Origin: Adiantum capillus-veneris
Lineage: Eukaryota; Streptophyta; Polypodiopsida; Polypodiales; Pteridaceae
Length of the DNA stretch: 64,000 nucleotides
Direction: 5' to 3'
Assembly (NCBI GenBank): GCA_014529385.2
Contig: CM043956.1
Coordinates: 60,211,120-60,275,119 of the forward strand
Numbering within the stretch: position 1 is the first letter of the stretch; each line of letters starts with the position of its first letter. Position numbers and translations under genes: made by a program. Below, one piece after another: positions 1 to 11,824 of this stretch. The notes under the pieces are model-generated. The model did no database searches. It saw only the letters and a program-made list of their open reading frames with translations, and was not told the origin of the DNA.

Positions 1-1361
1 ACATAAGTTCATCAAATAGATGAGACAAGAATGTAACCTGAGTGCTCATAGCTAACAGATGCTCTTGCTGACACACATATGTCCAAGCAGAAAAGGATCT
101 ACCTTGTCAAATTTCATAGAGAATTGGCCATGCAGAGTTTTGCTATTTACTGAGAATTATGAGATTGCTCAATACTGAGAGAGATAGCATCTACAGTTGG
201 GCATCAAATGTCAGCTATTGTCCAACACTGCTTGATCGAAGAAACATTTTCTCGACAAGTTGGCATTATGAAAATTCATGTGATGGTATAGGTGGTGGGC
301 GACATTGGATTCAGCTCATAGCTGTGAATGCAATGTTTTTTCACTAGGCTTCATGTAGTTATGTTTCCTGCTTTCCTCCTCCTCTAAGGAACACAACGAG
401 GAGATATCAAAATGAATAGCTGGGCTCGTGTAATGTAATTGATGGGAGACAGCTTGCCTAGGAGCCTTGCCCTAGAAAACTTGGTGTACAACATCGTAAA
501 ATGGTTATTACGGATGGGCCGTGCCGAATACCTTTATTGTATAGGTCAGAGGCCCTGCCTGACTTGCCTTTGTATCAAGATGCAACCTTCGACTCGCATA
601 TGTTGTTAAGGTATTGTGTACTCAAGCCGTGCTTGATGTATGGTTACGACCACAAGCCGTGCTTGTGCTTGGAGTGTGTACAGTGCACTGATTTCTGTTG
701 CATGATAGAGCTGTGCAACATGTTTGAAAGAATTTATCAAACAGAAAAAAAAACAATGCATACCTTGATGTTGAGCGCTATCATGTAACATGCAACTATA
801 CGCTTGCCAGCATGTGGAAACACTCCCCTTCTGATAATAACATGATTGTATGATACAAGAAGATGTGCAGACAATTGTACTCCTTCCGGGTCAAAAGCTG
901 CAGATTACGTGAGAACCTCCTGCCTCATGCATGTTGGGAGAAGATGCTAAAAATAGGGGCCTTGCCCGTGGGTAAGTGCCCTTGCATGGTCAAGCTAGGG
1001 CATGAAAAAAATAACCAAAAAAAAACAGTAGCTTTCATGGCGCCAATAGATAGCGCGAGCCAAGAAGAAGACAAGGCCAGCGCTGCATACCTTCTTCGGG
1101 CAAGGGGATGTGATGAAAATTACCCCCCACTGCAGTGCAAATCCAACCATGTAACTTGCATGAGAATCCGAGCAGGTCAAGCGGCACCCCTTCTCTATGC
1201 AAGCCCTCCTTCACACGCAACCTTGTCGATTGTTCTTGGCTTTGCAGGGGCGGATTCCTCCACATCCTTGACCATCCTCCTCCTTTGCATGCCTTCACAC
1301 ACTCATCAAATCCGCCATGGGAGAGACTTCATGCAGCCCTCCATGCCTTGTTCCTTCCTTA

Positions 1362-1459
<98 letters not shown>

Positions 1460-2244
1460 TCCGGAGAGAGGGAGGCCATGCCTCATGCTGAGATTGAGAG
1501 AGCAACAGAGAGAGTCCTTCCCCCTTCCATTGCTCTCCCCCCTGAGCCTTGATACTAGTGAAAGGCCAAAGGATGGACTAGCATCTGGTTCTCCTCCCAA
1601 CCTCCCTACTTATAGCCCTTGGCCCTTGCAAGTAGGTCCCCTTAACTCATGCCTGGTCCTCGGCTCCTAGCCGTACTGAGCCATTCAGTCCCCTGGCCCT
1701 TGGCCTGCTACCCGGTCCTACCATTGGCCTGACATTCTAGGTTCACTTCTTGAGGTTGACACCCTTAAAGAGTTTTTGTGCCCCATCCGAATCATTACCT
1801 TGAGTATTGACATTATGTTAGTACTAGATAGCTATGCTACAAACGTCCATCTATGGCGACCCTTCCTAAGGTGTCCTCTATCGAATATACGAGGCAAAAA
1901 ATTGAGTGAGATTTCTTGTGAATAAATTGAAATTAGAGCAAAGAAGTATGTATGTAGTCAATCGAGTACATGTTGATTGAATACATATTTATCTCAATTT
2001 ATTTGATGCAAACAATAATGAATCTAGTTTTATTTGATCAAACATGGTAACCTACAAAAGAGGTGCATTTTGCGGCCAGGAGACCATCACACACTTCCTA
2101 TGTTATTTTGAATACCCCACACAAGCTAGAAGTGTAGATATTCTCTAGAAATCAAGTTAAGTTGAGAAGTTTCTCTTTTGTTTTAGAGGATAGAGAAGAT
2201 TATACTAGTGTGGAGCCATTAGCTTACATTATTTTTTATATGTA
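1..2244. other. Unassigned DNA, no gene seen
   Basis: No reading frame in this stretch has a recognisable domain or a convincing exon structure. The longer open frames run through the AG microsatellite near 1.4 kb and are products of that repeat. The composition is mixed, becoming AT-rich after about 1.8 kb. No LTR, terminal inverted repeat or RNA gene was recognised. Confidence 0.5.
1364..1454. repeat. (AG)n microsatellite
   Basis: An almost pure AG dinucleotide run of about 90 bp. It keeps several frames open and produces spurious RERERE or LSLSLS proteins on the two strands. Confidence 0.97.
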
Positions 2245-2440
2245 GCTATGATGTGGCTTAATGGTCTAAAATTGGTCTTCTCAAACTAGTATGAGGCCTA
2301 TTTCTTGCATTAGAGTTACTATATGGTGATAGTGTAGTGGCCAATTAAAGTTGCCTACGTGGTCTAAACTTGATCTTCTCAAACTAATGTTAGGCCTATT
2401 GCCTACATTGAAAGTACTATATGGTGATAGTGTAGTGGCT
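2245..2440. repeat. Two tandem units of about 98 bp
   Basis: Two adjacent diverged copies share the order GGTCTAAA, CTTCTCAAACTA, AGGCCTATT and CTATATGGTGATAGTGTAGTGG. The spacing between the copies of GGTCTAAA is 98 bp. No coding capacity is visible. Confidence 0.8.
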
Positions 2441-2598
2441 TGTGTGATCTACTAAACTATAACCAAATGTGGTGTTTAGATCTTGCCTTCCTTATGGTTA
2501 AGGTGGATCTTGTTTGCGTGGTGCTTGCATTGTCATGCCAGGCACAACCATATTCAAAAATATGTAATGAGTTGAGTTCTCCTTATCATCCACCACAA

Positions 2599-2599
<1 letters not shown>

Positions 2600-2638
<39 letters not shown>
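2600..2638. repeat. (GT)n microsatellite
   Basis: A pure GT run of about 39 bp. Confidence 0.95.
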
Positions 2639-2643
<5 letters not shown>

Positions 2644-2882
2644 CCTCAGACAACTATCAGAATGAGACAACAAGAACTCAAAACCAAACATAAATGGGCG
2701 GTCTTACCATTGATGTATGGAAATGTCTATAATCTGCACAATTTTATTCACAAATGACTAACATAAAAGGCAACATAAAGACAAACTAAAACTATAGGAC
2801 ATCACTATCTATGAGAAGCATTGATGCTTCATCATCATCACCATCAACCATGTTGATCTATCATTTTTTCTTCTTAAAACAC

Positions 2883-4433
2883 TTATTCAAAATCTTCCAC
2901 GGTGAATACAAGGGTTTTTGCTGAAACAGTCCTTGGTTTGATGATTGTAGCGGCCATAGATCGCACAAGGTCTAGTGCTGGTAGTAGGTTTGGTTGAACT
3001 ATAGTCAAAGTGCAACCATGGGCTACAAATGTAGTGCGACTTATGGCAAAACTAACACATGGTACTTGTTTCTCTTCTTCTTGCAATGAATTAACAATAC
3101 CTTCCAAAGAAGGCAACGGATCCTTCTCCTTTAAAATAGTCACAATCTGACAAAATTTTGTAGGTAGACTATTAATGAAAACAGCTATAAGATCTTCATA
3201 TGGCACAGGGGTTCAACAATTAACTGAGTGGGGATGCTTTTCAATTTGCTAGCTAAAGCTGTAGTGTTTTTGTCATCATGCATGGTAAGAGAATATAACT
3301 CCATATTAAAGCTCATTTTGGAGTACTTGGCTTTGGGACCGAAAACTTTCTCTAATTCCAACCAAGTAGAATTTGAAGATTCCACGTCACCCAAATAATG
3401 AATAAAGTCATATTCAAGAGATGTGAGAATAATACCGAATGCTTGCTTTCCTTGCGTTGTTGCTCGGCATATAACTCTCTCGTAACTGAAGTGGATGTGC
3501 ATGCTTCATCTGTTAAAAGGGGTTTGACCATGCTCCAAAGACTCTTGCATATCAGATAGCCCTTCACTTTTAATTGTGAAGTATGAAAGCCGGATCCATT
3601 AAATTTTTTGACTTTTAATGCCATAGTGAATCAACAAAAGAGCTTGATGTTGAAGACCATTGTCGAATACATTTGGATTTTTCACACCACCATTAGCAAA
3701 AAACATGAGTAGTTTTTAGGATACTTTTTGATTTGAAACCATTCAAATTGTGGCTTTTAAAATCTGAGCAAAGGCTTGCTGATATGCTGCAAATCTGGAA
3801 TTTACAGTATTTGAGCTTGAAAGTAAGTCTTCAAGACCACCTGCCGATCTACGACCGAGCACCAAGGGTGTGAATGGGCTTTTAATTGAAGCCAAAGGGA
3901 TCAAATAAGGTGGAAAATTTAATAAGTAGTGTGAAAAAAAATCAAACTTTGTAATGGAAAAATATCACAGATGACAACGTTGATGGATGGCTTCGCTTGC
4001 AGTGGGCTAAGGAGGCCGAAACATCAAATGATGTTGTGTCAAAAAATCACCAAAATTGCAAGGCAAACTGATTGTGGGTATTTATGAGCGAATTTGTGCT
4101 AGCGGATGTACAACTTATCTCCTTTGCAAGAGGCGTTTCCCAAGAAGTGCTTCTAGCACAGGCCCTCGAGGAGGCTCTGATACCAATTGTAGAAGATCTC
4201 GACTAAGGTGGGTGGTGACAAGATGTAGCCATGGCGTGCTTGTTGATGTAGAGAAGGAGAGAGAAAGGAGTTCGACATTGTAAAAGAAAGAACACGCTAT
4301 ATTTTTGATTAATTAGAAACCATTACATATAGGTAAACCTTTCCATGCAAGAAACTCTACTAAAATATCCTTGTCTGCATGCTATAGAGCGTGTTCCCAT
4401 GGACTGACACCACTAGGGCTTGGTAACCCAACA
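2883..4433 (-). mobile_element. Ty1/copia 5' part, broken
   Basis: Minus-strand remnant of a copia LTR retrotransposon. Seen: one LTR (4188-4433), a primer-binding site complementary to initiator tRNA-Met next to it (about 4173-4185), an untranslated leader, then gag-like sequence (about 3624-2883) resembling the UBN2-type gag of plant copia elements (start MALKVKKFNGSGF). The 3' part with pol and the second LTR was not found. It is a fossil with several breaks and looks older than the two copia elements downstream. Confidence 0.75.
4188..4433 (-). repeat. Copia LTR (minus orientation)
   Basis: Read on the minus strand, this 246-bp segment begins TGTTGGGTTACC and ends CTTCTACA. It is followed directly by ATTGGTATCAGAGCC, the usual plant copia primer-binding arrangement. 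No partner LTR is visible in the window. Confidence 0.75.
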
Positions 4434-4483
4434 CACATCCCCTAACCAATGCATTCCAAGATATGACATCCAGACAGGAATAA

Positions 4484-4657
4484 GCACTTGCTATCTCTCT
4501 TGGCTTACTCCCATCGCCCTCCACTCTGAGAGGGTCATTGTCAGCTACCAATGGCATCCTCGACATGAGAGAAAGAGGTTAAACCTGAAGCACACTACAA
4601 ACTGAATCACTTACTGCCTCTCTTGGCTTATCTCCATTTCCCTCCACTCCAAGAGGG
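4484..4657. repeat. Tandem duplication at the target of copia A
   Basis: The segment from CTTGGCTTACTCC through GAGGGTCATTG and GAGAAAGAGGTTAAACCTG starts again just before copia A. It then resumes after the element at 10,517 (GAGGGTCATTGCC...). The site therefore held a local tandem duplication, and the retrotransposon landed in the second unit. A third partial unit lies near 10,600-10,640. Confidence 0.75.
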
Positions 4658-4884
4658 TGTTATCATATACATGTGGTAGTGATGTGTGTGAACACACTAG
4701 GACCGCCGGGGCATTTTTTCCCTCTTTAGGAGGTTTTTTCCCCCGTGCATTGGATATACGCCCATCACTCTAGGGCTATCTATCTTTCCATTGCACACTA
4801 AGTAATACACTCTCTATTGTGTGCCTTGAGCTTTCTTCGTCTTCTCCAAGCTGTGTGAATTTCTTTGCAACCCTAATTCTAACA
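4658..4884 (+). repeat. Copia A 5' LTR
   Basis: A 227-bp LTR running from TGTTATCATATACATG to CCCTAATTCTAACA, followed by ATTGGTATCAGAGC. It matches the LTRs at 10,291, 18,029 and 21,361 over its length. Confidence 0.92.
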
Positions 4885-5246
4885 ATTGGTATCAGAGCAG
4901 GTCACGTCCTCCCGGGCTTAGTTGCCAGCTGCTCTAGCACACGCCTGCTCACTTTCTCCGATTTCAGTGAGCTTTGGCGAGCGTTCATAGGTCGAATTTT
5001 TTTTTGGGATTGCTCGAAGAGCTCGGTTTGCTCAGAATTTTGATTTGGGCTCATTTCGGCCTTTGTTTCCACTACAGGCAGTATTGCACAGGCTATTTCG
5101 TCATTTCGTGCAAAATTTCTATCAATGCCGTTTATCGCATAATAGGTGCCTTATAGTCCTCTACGGTTTGTGCTATATAGCACGTGTTGTTCCCGCTCCG
5201 TTTCTCCTATTTTCCGGCAATTTGCACATCAGGTGCAGCATTTACC

Positions 5247-7782
5247 ATGGCTGACAACAACAACATAGATGTGTTCAAGATGTTTGCTGCTGAGGACAGG
5301 TTGGATGGGGACAACTACCCTATGTGGGCTTATATGATGCAACATGTTCTTGTGTCAAAAGGTGTCTGGAACATTGTGCAGGGCATTGATGTACATCCTG
5401 GTGCTGAGGATGTAGGCGATGTTGAGGATGTTGCAGGTCTTGCTGCAAGGATTGCAGCTGTTAGAGTTGTTTTGCCTACGATAGAACAAGCTCGTTGGGA
5501 TGTTAAGGATGCGCAGGCTCATGCATTGATTGCGTTGTCTGTGAAGCACACCATTGTTCCTCACATCCGTTCAGCAAAATCTGCAAAACAGGCTTGGGAT
5601 CTTCTAGCAGGTCTTTATGCAAGCCGCAATGAGGCTAAAATTGCTTTGCTGCGTAAAGAGCTGGAGTCAAAGATTATGCATGAGGAAGATGATATGGACA
5701 CTTTCCTTGCTAGTGTCAAGGATATCAATGAGCATCTTATTGCTGTAGGTGAAGTCATTTCAGACAGTTCCCTTGTGCAAACTGTTCTTGATGCCTTACC
5801 AGATTCCTACCAGAATTTTGCTAGTACTTGGAGACTGATGACCCTAGGAAATCCTGAAGTTGTCAAGTTTGATGCATTATGCACATTGCTATTGCAAGAG
5901 TCACTTTCTAGAAAAAACAGGACTAGGCAGCGTGCAGTTGAACAGGCTTTTATTGCTTCTCAAAGGAAGGGTGGTAACAGTAATGAAGCCACTTCTTATG
6001 GTGCTGCTGCGAGTGGCAAAAATTCTGTTCCTAATGATTCTGCTCGCAGCACTTCCTCTGGCAATTCTGGTGATAAGGGCAAAAAGAAGATGCGTTGCCA
6101 TTATTGTAAAGCTAATGATCACTTGATCAAGTCGTGTCCTAAGTTGAAGGCCAAAGAGGCTAAGAAGAAAGAGGATGGTTCCACTGCAAATGCTGGTTCC
6201 ACTACAAATGCAACCATTGTTGAGTCTTCTGTGAAAGGAGATTGTGTTGCTGATGTTGATGCAGAATGGGCTTTTAGCGCAGAGTGCACTTACAATCCTG
6301 CTGTCCATGATGCATGCTTGTCGATTGCTGCAGATTCACATGTGTGGTATTTCGACAGTGGTGCTACAACGCACATTACCTCACATCGTGAATTGTTTAC
6401 CTCTCTTGAGTCTGTCCCTCATGGGAATTCAGTCACTTGTGCCAACAACGCCTCTTATCCAGTTCAGGGAGTTGGAAAGATTGTGCTTACTGCTGCTAAT
6501 GGCAGTTCCTTCACACTTGTTGATGCACTTTATGTACCTGGGATCAAGAAGAATCTCTTGTCTGTATTCGCACTTGCTAGACTTGGACTTGTAGTCAAAT
6601 TTGTGGATGACAGATGTACAGTTCATGATCTTAGTTTTGGTGATGAAATTGTTGCATCTGGTCTTTTGTGCCGTGGGTTGTATAAGCTCACTTTGTATGA
6701 CAAGTGTGGACAAAATTTTGCAAATGCTGTTGCAGATTCAAGGGATATTTCAGATGAAAAACTTTGGCATGCACGTTTTGGTCATCTGAATTTTGCCAGT
6801 TTGTTGCGTTTGCAAAAATTTGATATGGTTGCTTCTTTGCCGCCTCTTGAAGCACCTGTCAAACATGTTTGTGAAGGCTATATTTTGGGTAAGATGCAGC
6901 GTTCTAAGTTTCCAAAGGATGGTTCAGTTCAGGCCACATGCAGGTTGCAGCTTGTGCATAGTGATGTTTGTGGGCCCATGCAAACTCCGTCCTTGGGCAA
7001 TTCCCTGTACTTCGTGACTTTCATTGATGATTACTCTAGGCATCCATGGGTATTTCCTCTTAAATCAAAGTCCGAAGTTTTTATGTGCTTCAAACAATTT
7101 CTGGCTATGGCTGAAAATATCTCGAAATGTACTATGGGCACCCTCCGTTTCAATCGAGGGGGGGAGTATATGTCTCATGAATTTAATGCATTTCTGGCTA
7201 GTCGTGGGATAAAATACCAATGTACAGTGCCTTATACACCTAAGGAAAAGTGGTGTTGCTGAGAGGAAAAACAGGTCACTGACGAAAATGGCACGATGTA
7301 TGGTCAAAAGTCAAGCTTTGCCGCATTCTTTTTGGCTTGAGGCCATCATGTGCGTCACTTATGTACTAAGCAGGTGTCCTACGAAAGATTTGCAGTCTAT
7401 TACTCCATATGAAGCATGGCATGATAGAAAGCCTTCTATTGAGCACATGCGTGTTTTTGGCTGTTTGGCATATGCTTTGGTGCCACAACTGCAGCGCAAA
7501 AAATTGGATGATAAGGCTGTCAAATGTATTTTTGTTGGTTATAGTGCTGAAAGCAAAGGGTACAGGTTGTATCATCCGCAAACAAAACGTATCCTGGTTT
7601 CTCGGGATGTAGTGTTTGTGGAAGATTCTGTTCAGCCCTTGCTGTCATGTACTAGAGACAGTAATGTAAGCTCACAGGACATTTATGACACTTTGTTGCC
7701 TCTTTTCAGTGGTGGAAATACGAATGTAAGTTCCAATGAGGCAAATGTACAGCCTATGGGGGTTTCTGAAAATGTCTTTTGA
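5247..7782 (+). pseudogene. Copia A gag, protease and integrase region
   Basis: Gag begins at an ATG in good context (MADNNNIDVFKMFA), followed by a UBN2-type gag domain. A CCHC knuckle (CHYCKANDHLIKSC) lies near 6100. An aspartic protease site of DSGATTH form lies near 6355. The GAG-pre-integrase motif LWHARFGHLN lies near 6763 and is followed by integrase (DVCGP, FIDDYSRHPWVF). This is the usual single-polyprotein order of copia. The region is a fossil with a few breaks. Its first 1.2 kb is identical to the same part of copia B. Confidence 0.88.
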
Positions 7783-9303
7783 TGAAGCACAGAATTCAGA
7801 AAATTGGATGGCTGGCATGCAATCAGAATATGATGCACTTATAGAAAATGACACATGGACTTTATGTGATTTGACTCCTGGCAAAAAGGCCATTGGTACG
7901 AAGTGGGTTTACAAGTTGAAATGCAAGCCGGATGGTGAGATCGATCGCCATAAGGCTCGACTTGTTGCAAAGGGTTATGCACAACAAAAAGGCATAGATT
8001 ATGAAGAGACTTTTGCTCCCACTTGTCGTATGACTACTGTGCGTTTTCTATGTGCATTGGCAGCTCATTTTGGTTGGGATGTACATCAATCAGACATTGT
8101 TAGTGCTTTCTTGAATGGTGACATATTTGAGGAAGTTTATGTAACGCAGCCTCGCGGGTTTGTCATAAAAGGACAAGAGGACAAAGTGTGCAAATGTAAC
8201 AAGGCTTTGTATGGGTTGAAGCAATCTCCTCGTGCTTGGTATGAGAAAGCTGACAGTCATTTGGTCAAACAAGGCTTTCGTAACAGTCCAACAGAAAGCA
8301 CATTGTATGTAAAGAGTGAGGGTGATGTACTTCTCATTGTGGTTCTTTATGTTGATGATTTGCTAATCACTGGACCAAATGAGAGACATATTTCTGAATT
8401 TAAGGCTGATTTGAATGCTACTTTCAAGATGAAAGATTTGGGGCTGTTGCATCATTACTTGGGTATACAGTTTAAGCAATGTGATGGTGGTATTTCCTTG
8501 TGTCAGAAAAGTTACATAGAGACATTGCTATGTAAGTTTGGACTTGAGGATTGCAAACCTATTGCCACTCCCATGGAAACAGGTTTGAAGTTGAGTCTAC
8601 ATGATGCTGGCGATCCTGCTGATGTCACTCTTTACCAAACTGCTGTTGGCTGCCTCATTTATGTATGCAACACGAGGCCGGATATTCAGTTTGCAGTCTC
8701 ACAGGTCAGCAGACTTATGCATAGCCCAGGGTCTAAGCATTGGCAGACTCTCAAGAGGATTTTCCGCTACCTTAGTGGCACTTTACATCTTGGCTTGTTT
8801 TATCCCAAGGGGGGATCATTGCCGCCAAACTTACATGCTTTTTCGGACTCAGATTGGGCTGGTTGTTTTGACACGCGAGTGTCCACAAGTGGTTTCTGTT
8901 TCATGCTTGGCAGTTCATGTATATCATGGTTGAGCAAGAAGAAACCTACTGTGGCCACTTCGAGTTGTGAGGCTGAGTAGAGGGCAATCTTCACAGCTAC
9001 GGTTGAGTGTGTATGGCTCAGATGTCTTATGGCTGATTTGGGTGTTGGACAGGACACTGCCAACACTATCTACACTGACAGTCAGAGCGCATTGGCAGTT
9101 GCGAGGAACCCAGTTTTTCATGCTTGCACAAAGCACATTGAGGTGCATTACCACTATGTCAGGGAGAGGCTCTCAGCAGGAGAGATCAGCTTGGCTTATG
9201 TGGCAACACAGGACAACCTTGTAGATCTTTTCACAAAGGCATTGTCTCGTGAGAAGCTTGAAGTTTTCCGCAAAGCTTTGGGCTTACTCCCCTTTGTGGA
9301 CTG
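7783..9303 (+). pseudogene. Copia A reverse transcriptase and RNase H region
   Basis: Typical copia reverse transcriptase motifs are present: KWVYKLKCKPDGEIDRHKAR, DVHQSDIVSAFLNG, ALYGLKQSPRAWY and the catalytic LYVDDLLITG. RNase H follows (SDSDWAGC, TSGFCFMLG, SCEAE, TDSQSALAV, KHIEVHYHYVRE). This part encodes cDNA synthesis for the element. It is broken in a small number of places. The polypurine tract AGGGGGG precedes the LTR piece at 9380. Confidence 0.88.
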
Positions 9304-9379
9304 ATCCTGTCCTCAAGGCATGGCACTTCCCTTTACTCATGTGCCAGCTCTCGTTCACCGCATCACTCCAGGGGGGATT

Positions 9380-9436
9380 TGTTACCATATACATGTGGTA
9401 GTGATGTGTGTGAACACACTAGGACCGTCGGGGCAT
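9380..9436 (+). repeat. Partial copia LTR inside element A
   Basis: The first 57 bp or so of the LTR (TGTTACCATATACATG...), preceded by its polypurine tract. It is followed directly by a second copy of pol sequence rather than by the rest of the LTR. Confidence 0.85.
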
Positions 9437-10227
9437 TGCCTTGTGTTAGAAAAGTTACATAGAGACATTGCTATGTAAGTTTGGACTTGAGGATTGCAAA
9501 CCTATTGCCACTCCCATGGAAACAAGTTTGAAGTTGAGTCTACATGATGCTGGTGATCCTGCTAATGTCACTCTTTACCAAACTGTTGTTGGCTGCCTCA
9601 TTTATGTATGCAACACCAGGCAAAATATTCAGTTTGCAGTCTCACAGGTCAACAGATTTATGCATAGCCCAGGGTCTAAGCATTGGCAAGCTATCAAGAG
9701 GATTTTCCGCTACCTTAGTGGCACTTTACATCTTGGCTTGTTTGATCCCAAGTGGGGATCATTGCCTCTAGACTTACATGCTTTTTCGGACTCAGATTGG
9801 GCTGGTTGCTTTGACACGAGAGTGTCCACAAGTGGTTTTTGTTTCATGCTTGGTAGTTCATGTATATCATGGTTGAGCAAGAAGCAACCTACTGTGGCCA
9901 CTTCGTGTTGTGAGGCTGAGTACAGGGTAGTCTTCATAGCTACGGTTGAGTTTGTATGGCTCAGACACTGCCAACATTATCTACACTGACAGTCAGAGCG
10001 CATTGGCAGTTGCGAGGAACCCCGTTTTTCATGCTCGCACAAAGCACATTGAGGTGCATTACCACTATGTCAGGGAGAGGCTCTCAGGAGGAGAGATCAG
10101 CTTGGCTTATGTGCCAACACAGGACAACCTTGCAGATCTTTTCACAAAGGCATTGTCTCGTGAGAAGCTTGAAGCTTTCCGCAAAGCTTTGGGCTTACTC
10201 CCCTTTGTGGACCGATCATGTCCTTAG
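9437..10227 (+). pseudogene. Second partial copy of reverse transcriptase end and RNase H
   Basis: This stretch repeats sequence seen at about 8500-9300 (TLLCKFGLEDCKPIATPMET, SDSDWAGCFDTRVSTSG, TDSQSALAV). It ends at a complete polypurine tract and 3' LTR. It is closer to the matching part of copia B than to the first copy in element A, so it probably came from a related element by recombination or template switching. It is broken. Confidence 0.85.
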
Positions 10228-10290
10228 GGCATGGAACTTCCCTTTACTCATGTGCCAGCTCTCGTTCACCGCATCACTCCAGGGGGGATT

Positions 10291-10516
10291 TGTTACCATA
10301 TACATGTGGTAGTGATGTGTGTGAACACACTAGGACCGCCGGGGCATTTTTTCCCTCTTAGGAGGTTTTTTTCTCCGTGCATTGTATATACGCCCATCAC
10401 TCTAGGGCTATCTACCTTTCCATTGCACACTAAGTAATACACTCTCTATTGTGTGCCTTCAGCTTTCTTCGTCTTCTCCAAGCTGTGTGCGTTTCTATGC
10501 AACCCTAATTCCAACA
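10291..10516 (+). repeat. Copia A 3' LTR
   Basis: A complete 226-bp LTR from TGTTACCATATACATG to CCCTAATTCCAACA, preceded by CCAGGGGGGATT and followed by the target duplication GAGGG. Confidence 0.92.
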
Positions 10517-10731
10517 GAGGGTCATTGCCAACTAAATTGGCATCCTTGACATGAGAGAAAGAGGTTAAACCTGAAGCTGCATGCAGTGCTCCTACTAATA
10601 TATAAGAGAAAGAGGTTAAACCTGAAGCACACTACAAACTCTGTGAGAAAGATGGAAAAAGAAAGAGATTTCCATGTGTAGTTGTCTTCCATGATTCTGC
10701 AGTTATGATAGAAAGGCAACACGGGTAAGAA

Positions 10732-10735
<4 letters not shown>

Positions 10736-10826
<91 letters not shown>

Positions 10827-10920
10827 CCTCTCACAAAAAGTAGGTTGATTATAATGCTAGCTTTCCCACTACAGGTCACATTTGTGCCAAGTCTACAACA
10901 CCAACCATCACAGTAAAGGT

Positions 10921-10986
<66 letters not shown>

Positions 10987-11144
10987 TGCATGAGAGAAAG
11001 CCTTCCTACCGGTTGCTTTACCTTCCTTCTAATGTCAGAGCTTTGCCCTAGGATATCTCACTCGCTCTTACCAATATATGGTACAATGATAAGGCCTTTA
11101 GTGGTGCTTAGGCATGCCAACACTATCTACATATGCCCTACATT

Positions 11145-11206
<62 letters not shown>

Positions 11207-11329
11207 TGAATGATGCCTTTCTCTCTTGTGCATAAATGATGGCGTCCTTTGTCCTTGTCTATCTACTTGATTTGTAGTCCATTTCAAGATACAAAATTCT
11301 ATCCTGATCTCTTTCATGGATAATAATTT

Positions 11330-11389
<60 letters not shown>

Positions 11390-11390
11390 C
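10736..11390. repeat. Cluster of four GA/CT microsatellites
   Basis: GA runs at about 10,736-10,823 and 11,141-11,203, and CT runs at about 10,925-10,983 and 11,333-11,387. They alternate in strand polarity, so the transcript of either strand could fold GA against CT runs. Between them lies non-coding sequence, part of it the dispersed repeat described next. Confidence 0.92.
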
Positions 11391-11746
11391 CACCCCCCAT
11401 ATTTATCCCATTTCGTAATACACATATCCTCTCCCTCTCTCTCGTTATGATTTGTAGCCCATCTCAACATACAAATTCTAACCAAAGTGGAGAATATTTG
11501 GAGACAGTGGCATGTCACAGTGAGTGCAGGCAACAGATGCACAATGGTTTGGCACCTCACAACGACTGCGACAACTTCATAATTGAATCATGCATTTATT
11601 GAATCCATTTTGTCCATAGATATGATATCAAATGCTATGCCCTCTCAAGAGATATCAAGCCCTAACTCAACTAAACTACATACAATGGGGCTCCTCGAGT
11701 CCAAGCATAATAAAAGGCCACGGTTATAGTAGCCGAATGCACTCAT
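11035..11746. repeat. Dispersed repeat R, copy 1
   Basis: About 700 bp with a diverged second copy in the same orientation at 56,575-57,262. Shared landmarks in order: CGCTCTTACCAATA, CTACATTTAGAGAGAG, ATGCCTTTCTCTCT, GATTTGTAG(T/C)CCATTTCAA, GGAGAATATTTGG, GGCAACAGATGCA, CTTCATAATTGAA, GAGATATCAAGCC. No coding frame is conserved between the copies. It is probably an unclassified transposable element or a retroelement piece. Confidence 0.7.
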
Positions 11747-11824
11747 GAGCTCTCTGTTGTGTGCCTTGAGATTCCTTCGTCTTATCCAAGCTGTGTGTGT
11801 TTCCCTGCAACCCTAATTCCAACA
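11747..11824 (+). repeat. 3' end fragment of a copia LTR
   Basis: About 78 bp matching the last third of the copia A/B LTR (TGTGTGCCTTGAG through CCCTAATTCCAACA). It abuts the first satellite unit. Confidence 0.8.

Larger units (their letters stand above)
4658..10516 (+). mobile_element. Ty1/copia element A, broken, with a repeated 3' part
   Basis: LTR retrotransposon of the Ty1/copia superfamily. Order: 5' LTR (4658-4884), tRNA-Met primer site (TGGTATCAGAGC, 4887-4898), gag with a CCHC zinc knuckle, aspartic protease, GAG-pre-integrase and integrase, reverse transcriptase, RNase H, polypurine tract, an LTR piece (9380-9436), a second copy of the reverse transcriptase end and RNase H, another polypurine tract, and a complete 3' LTR (10,291-10,516). 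GAGGG flanks both outer ends (4653-4657 and 10,517-10,521), so the whole unit behaves as one insertion. The outer LTRs differ at roughly ten positions by eye, suggesting a fairly recent but not brand-new insertion. It is broken in a few places. Confidence 0.9.

Noticed and set aside
159-791. Short open frames in the first kilobase
   Set aside because: They overlap on both strands and have no domain, no splice logic and no support beyond length.
863-1670. Open frames of 100-229 codons around the AG microsatellite
   Set aside because: They consist of RERERE or LSLSLS repeats. Dinucleotide repeats keep frames open on both strands, and no domain or splice structure is seen. The same applies to similar frames at 10.9-11.5, 28.7-29.2, 37.5-38.9, 44.2-44.6 and 55.9 kb.
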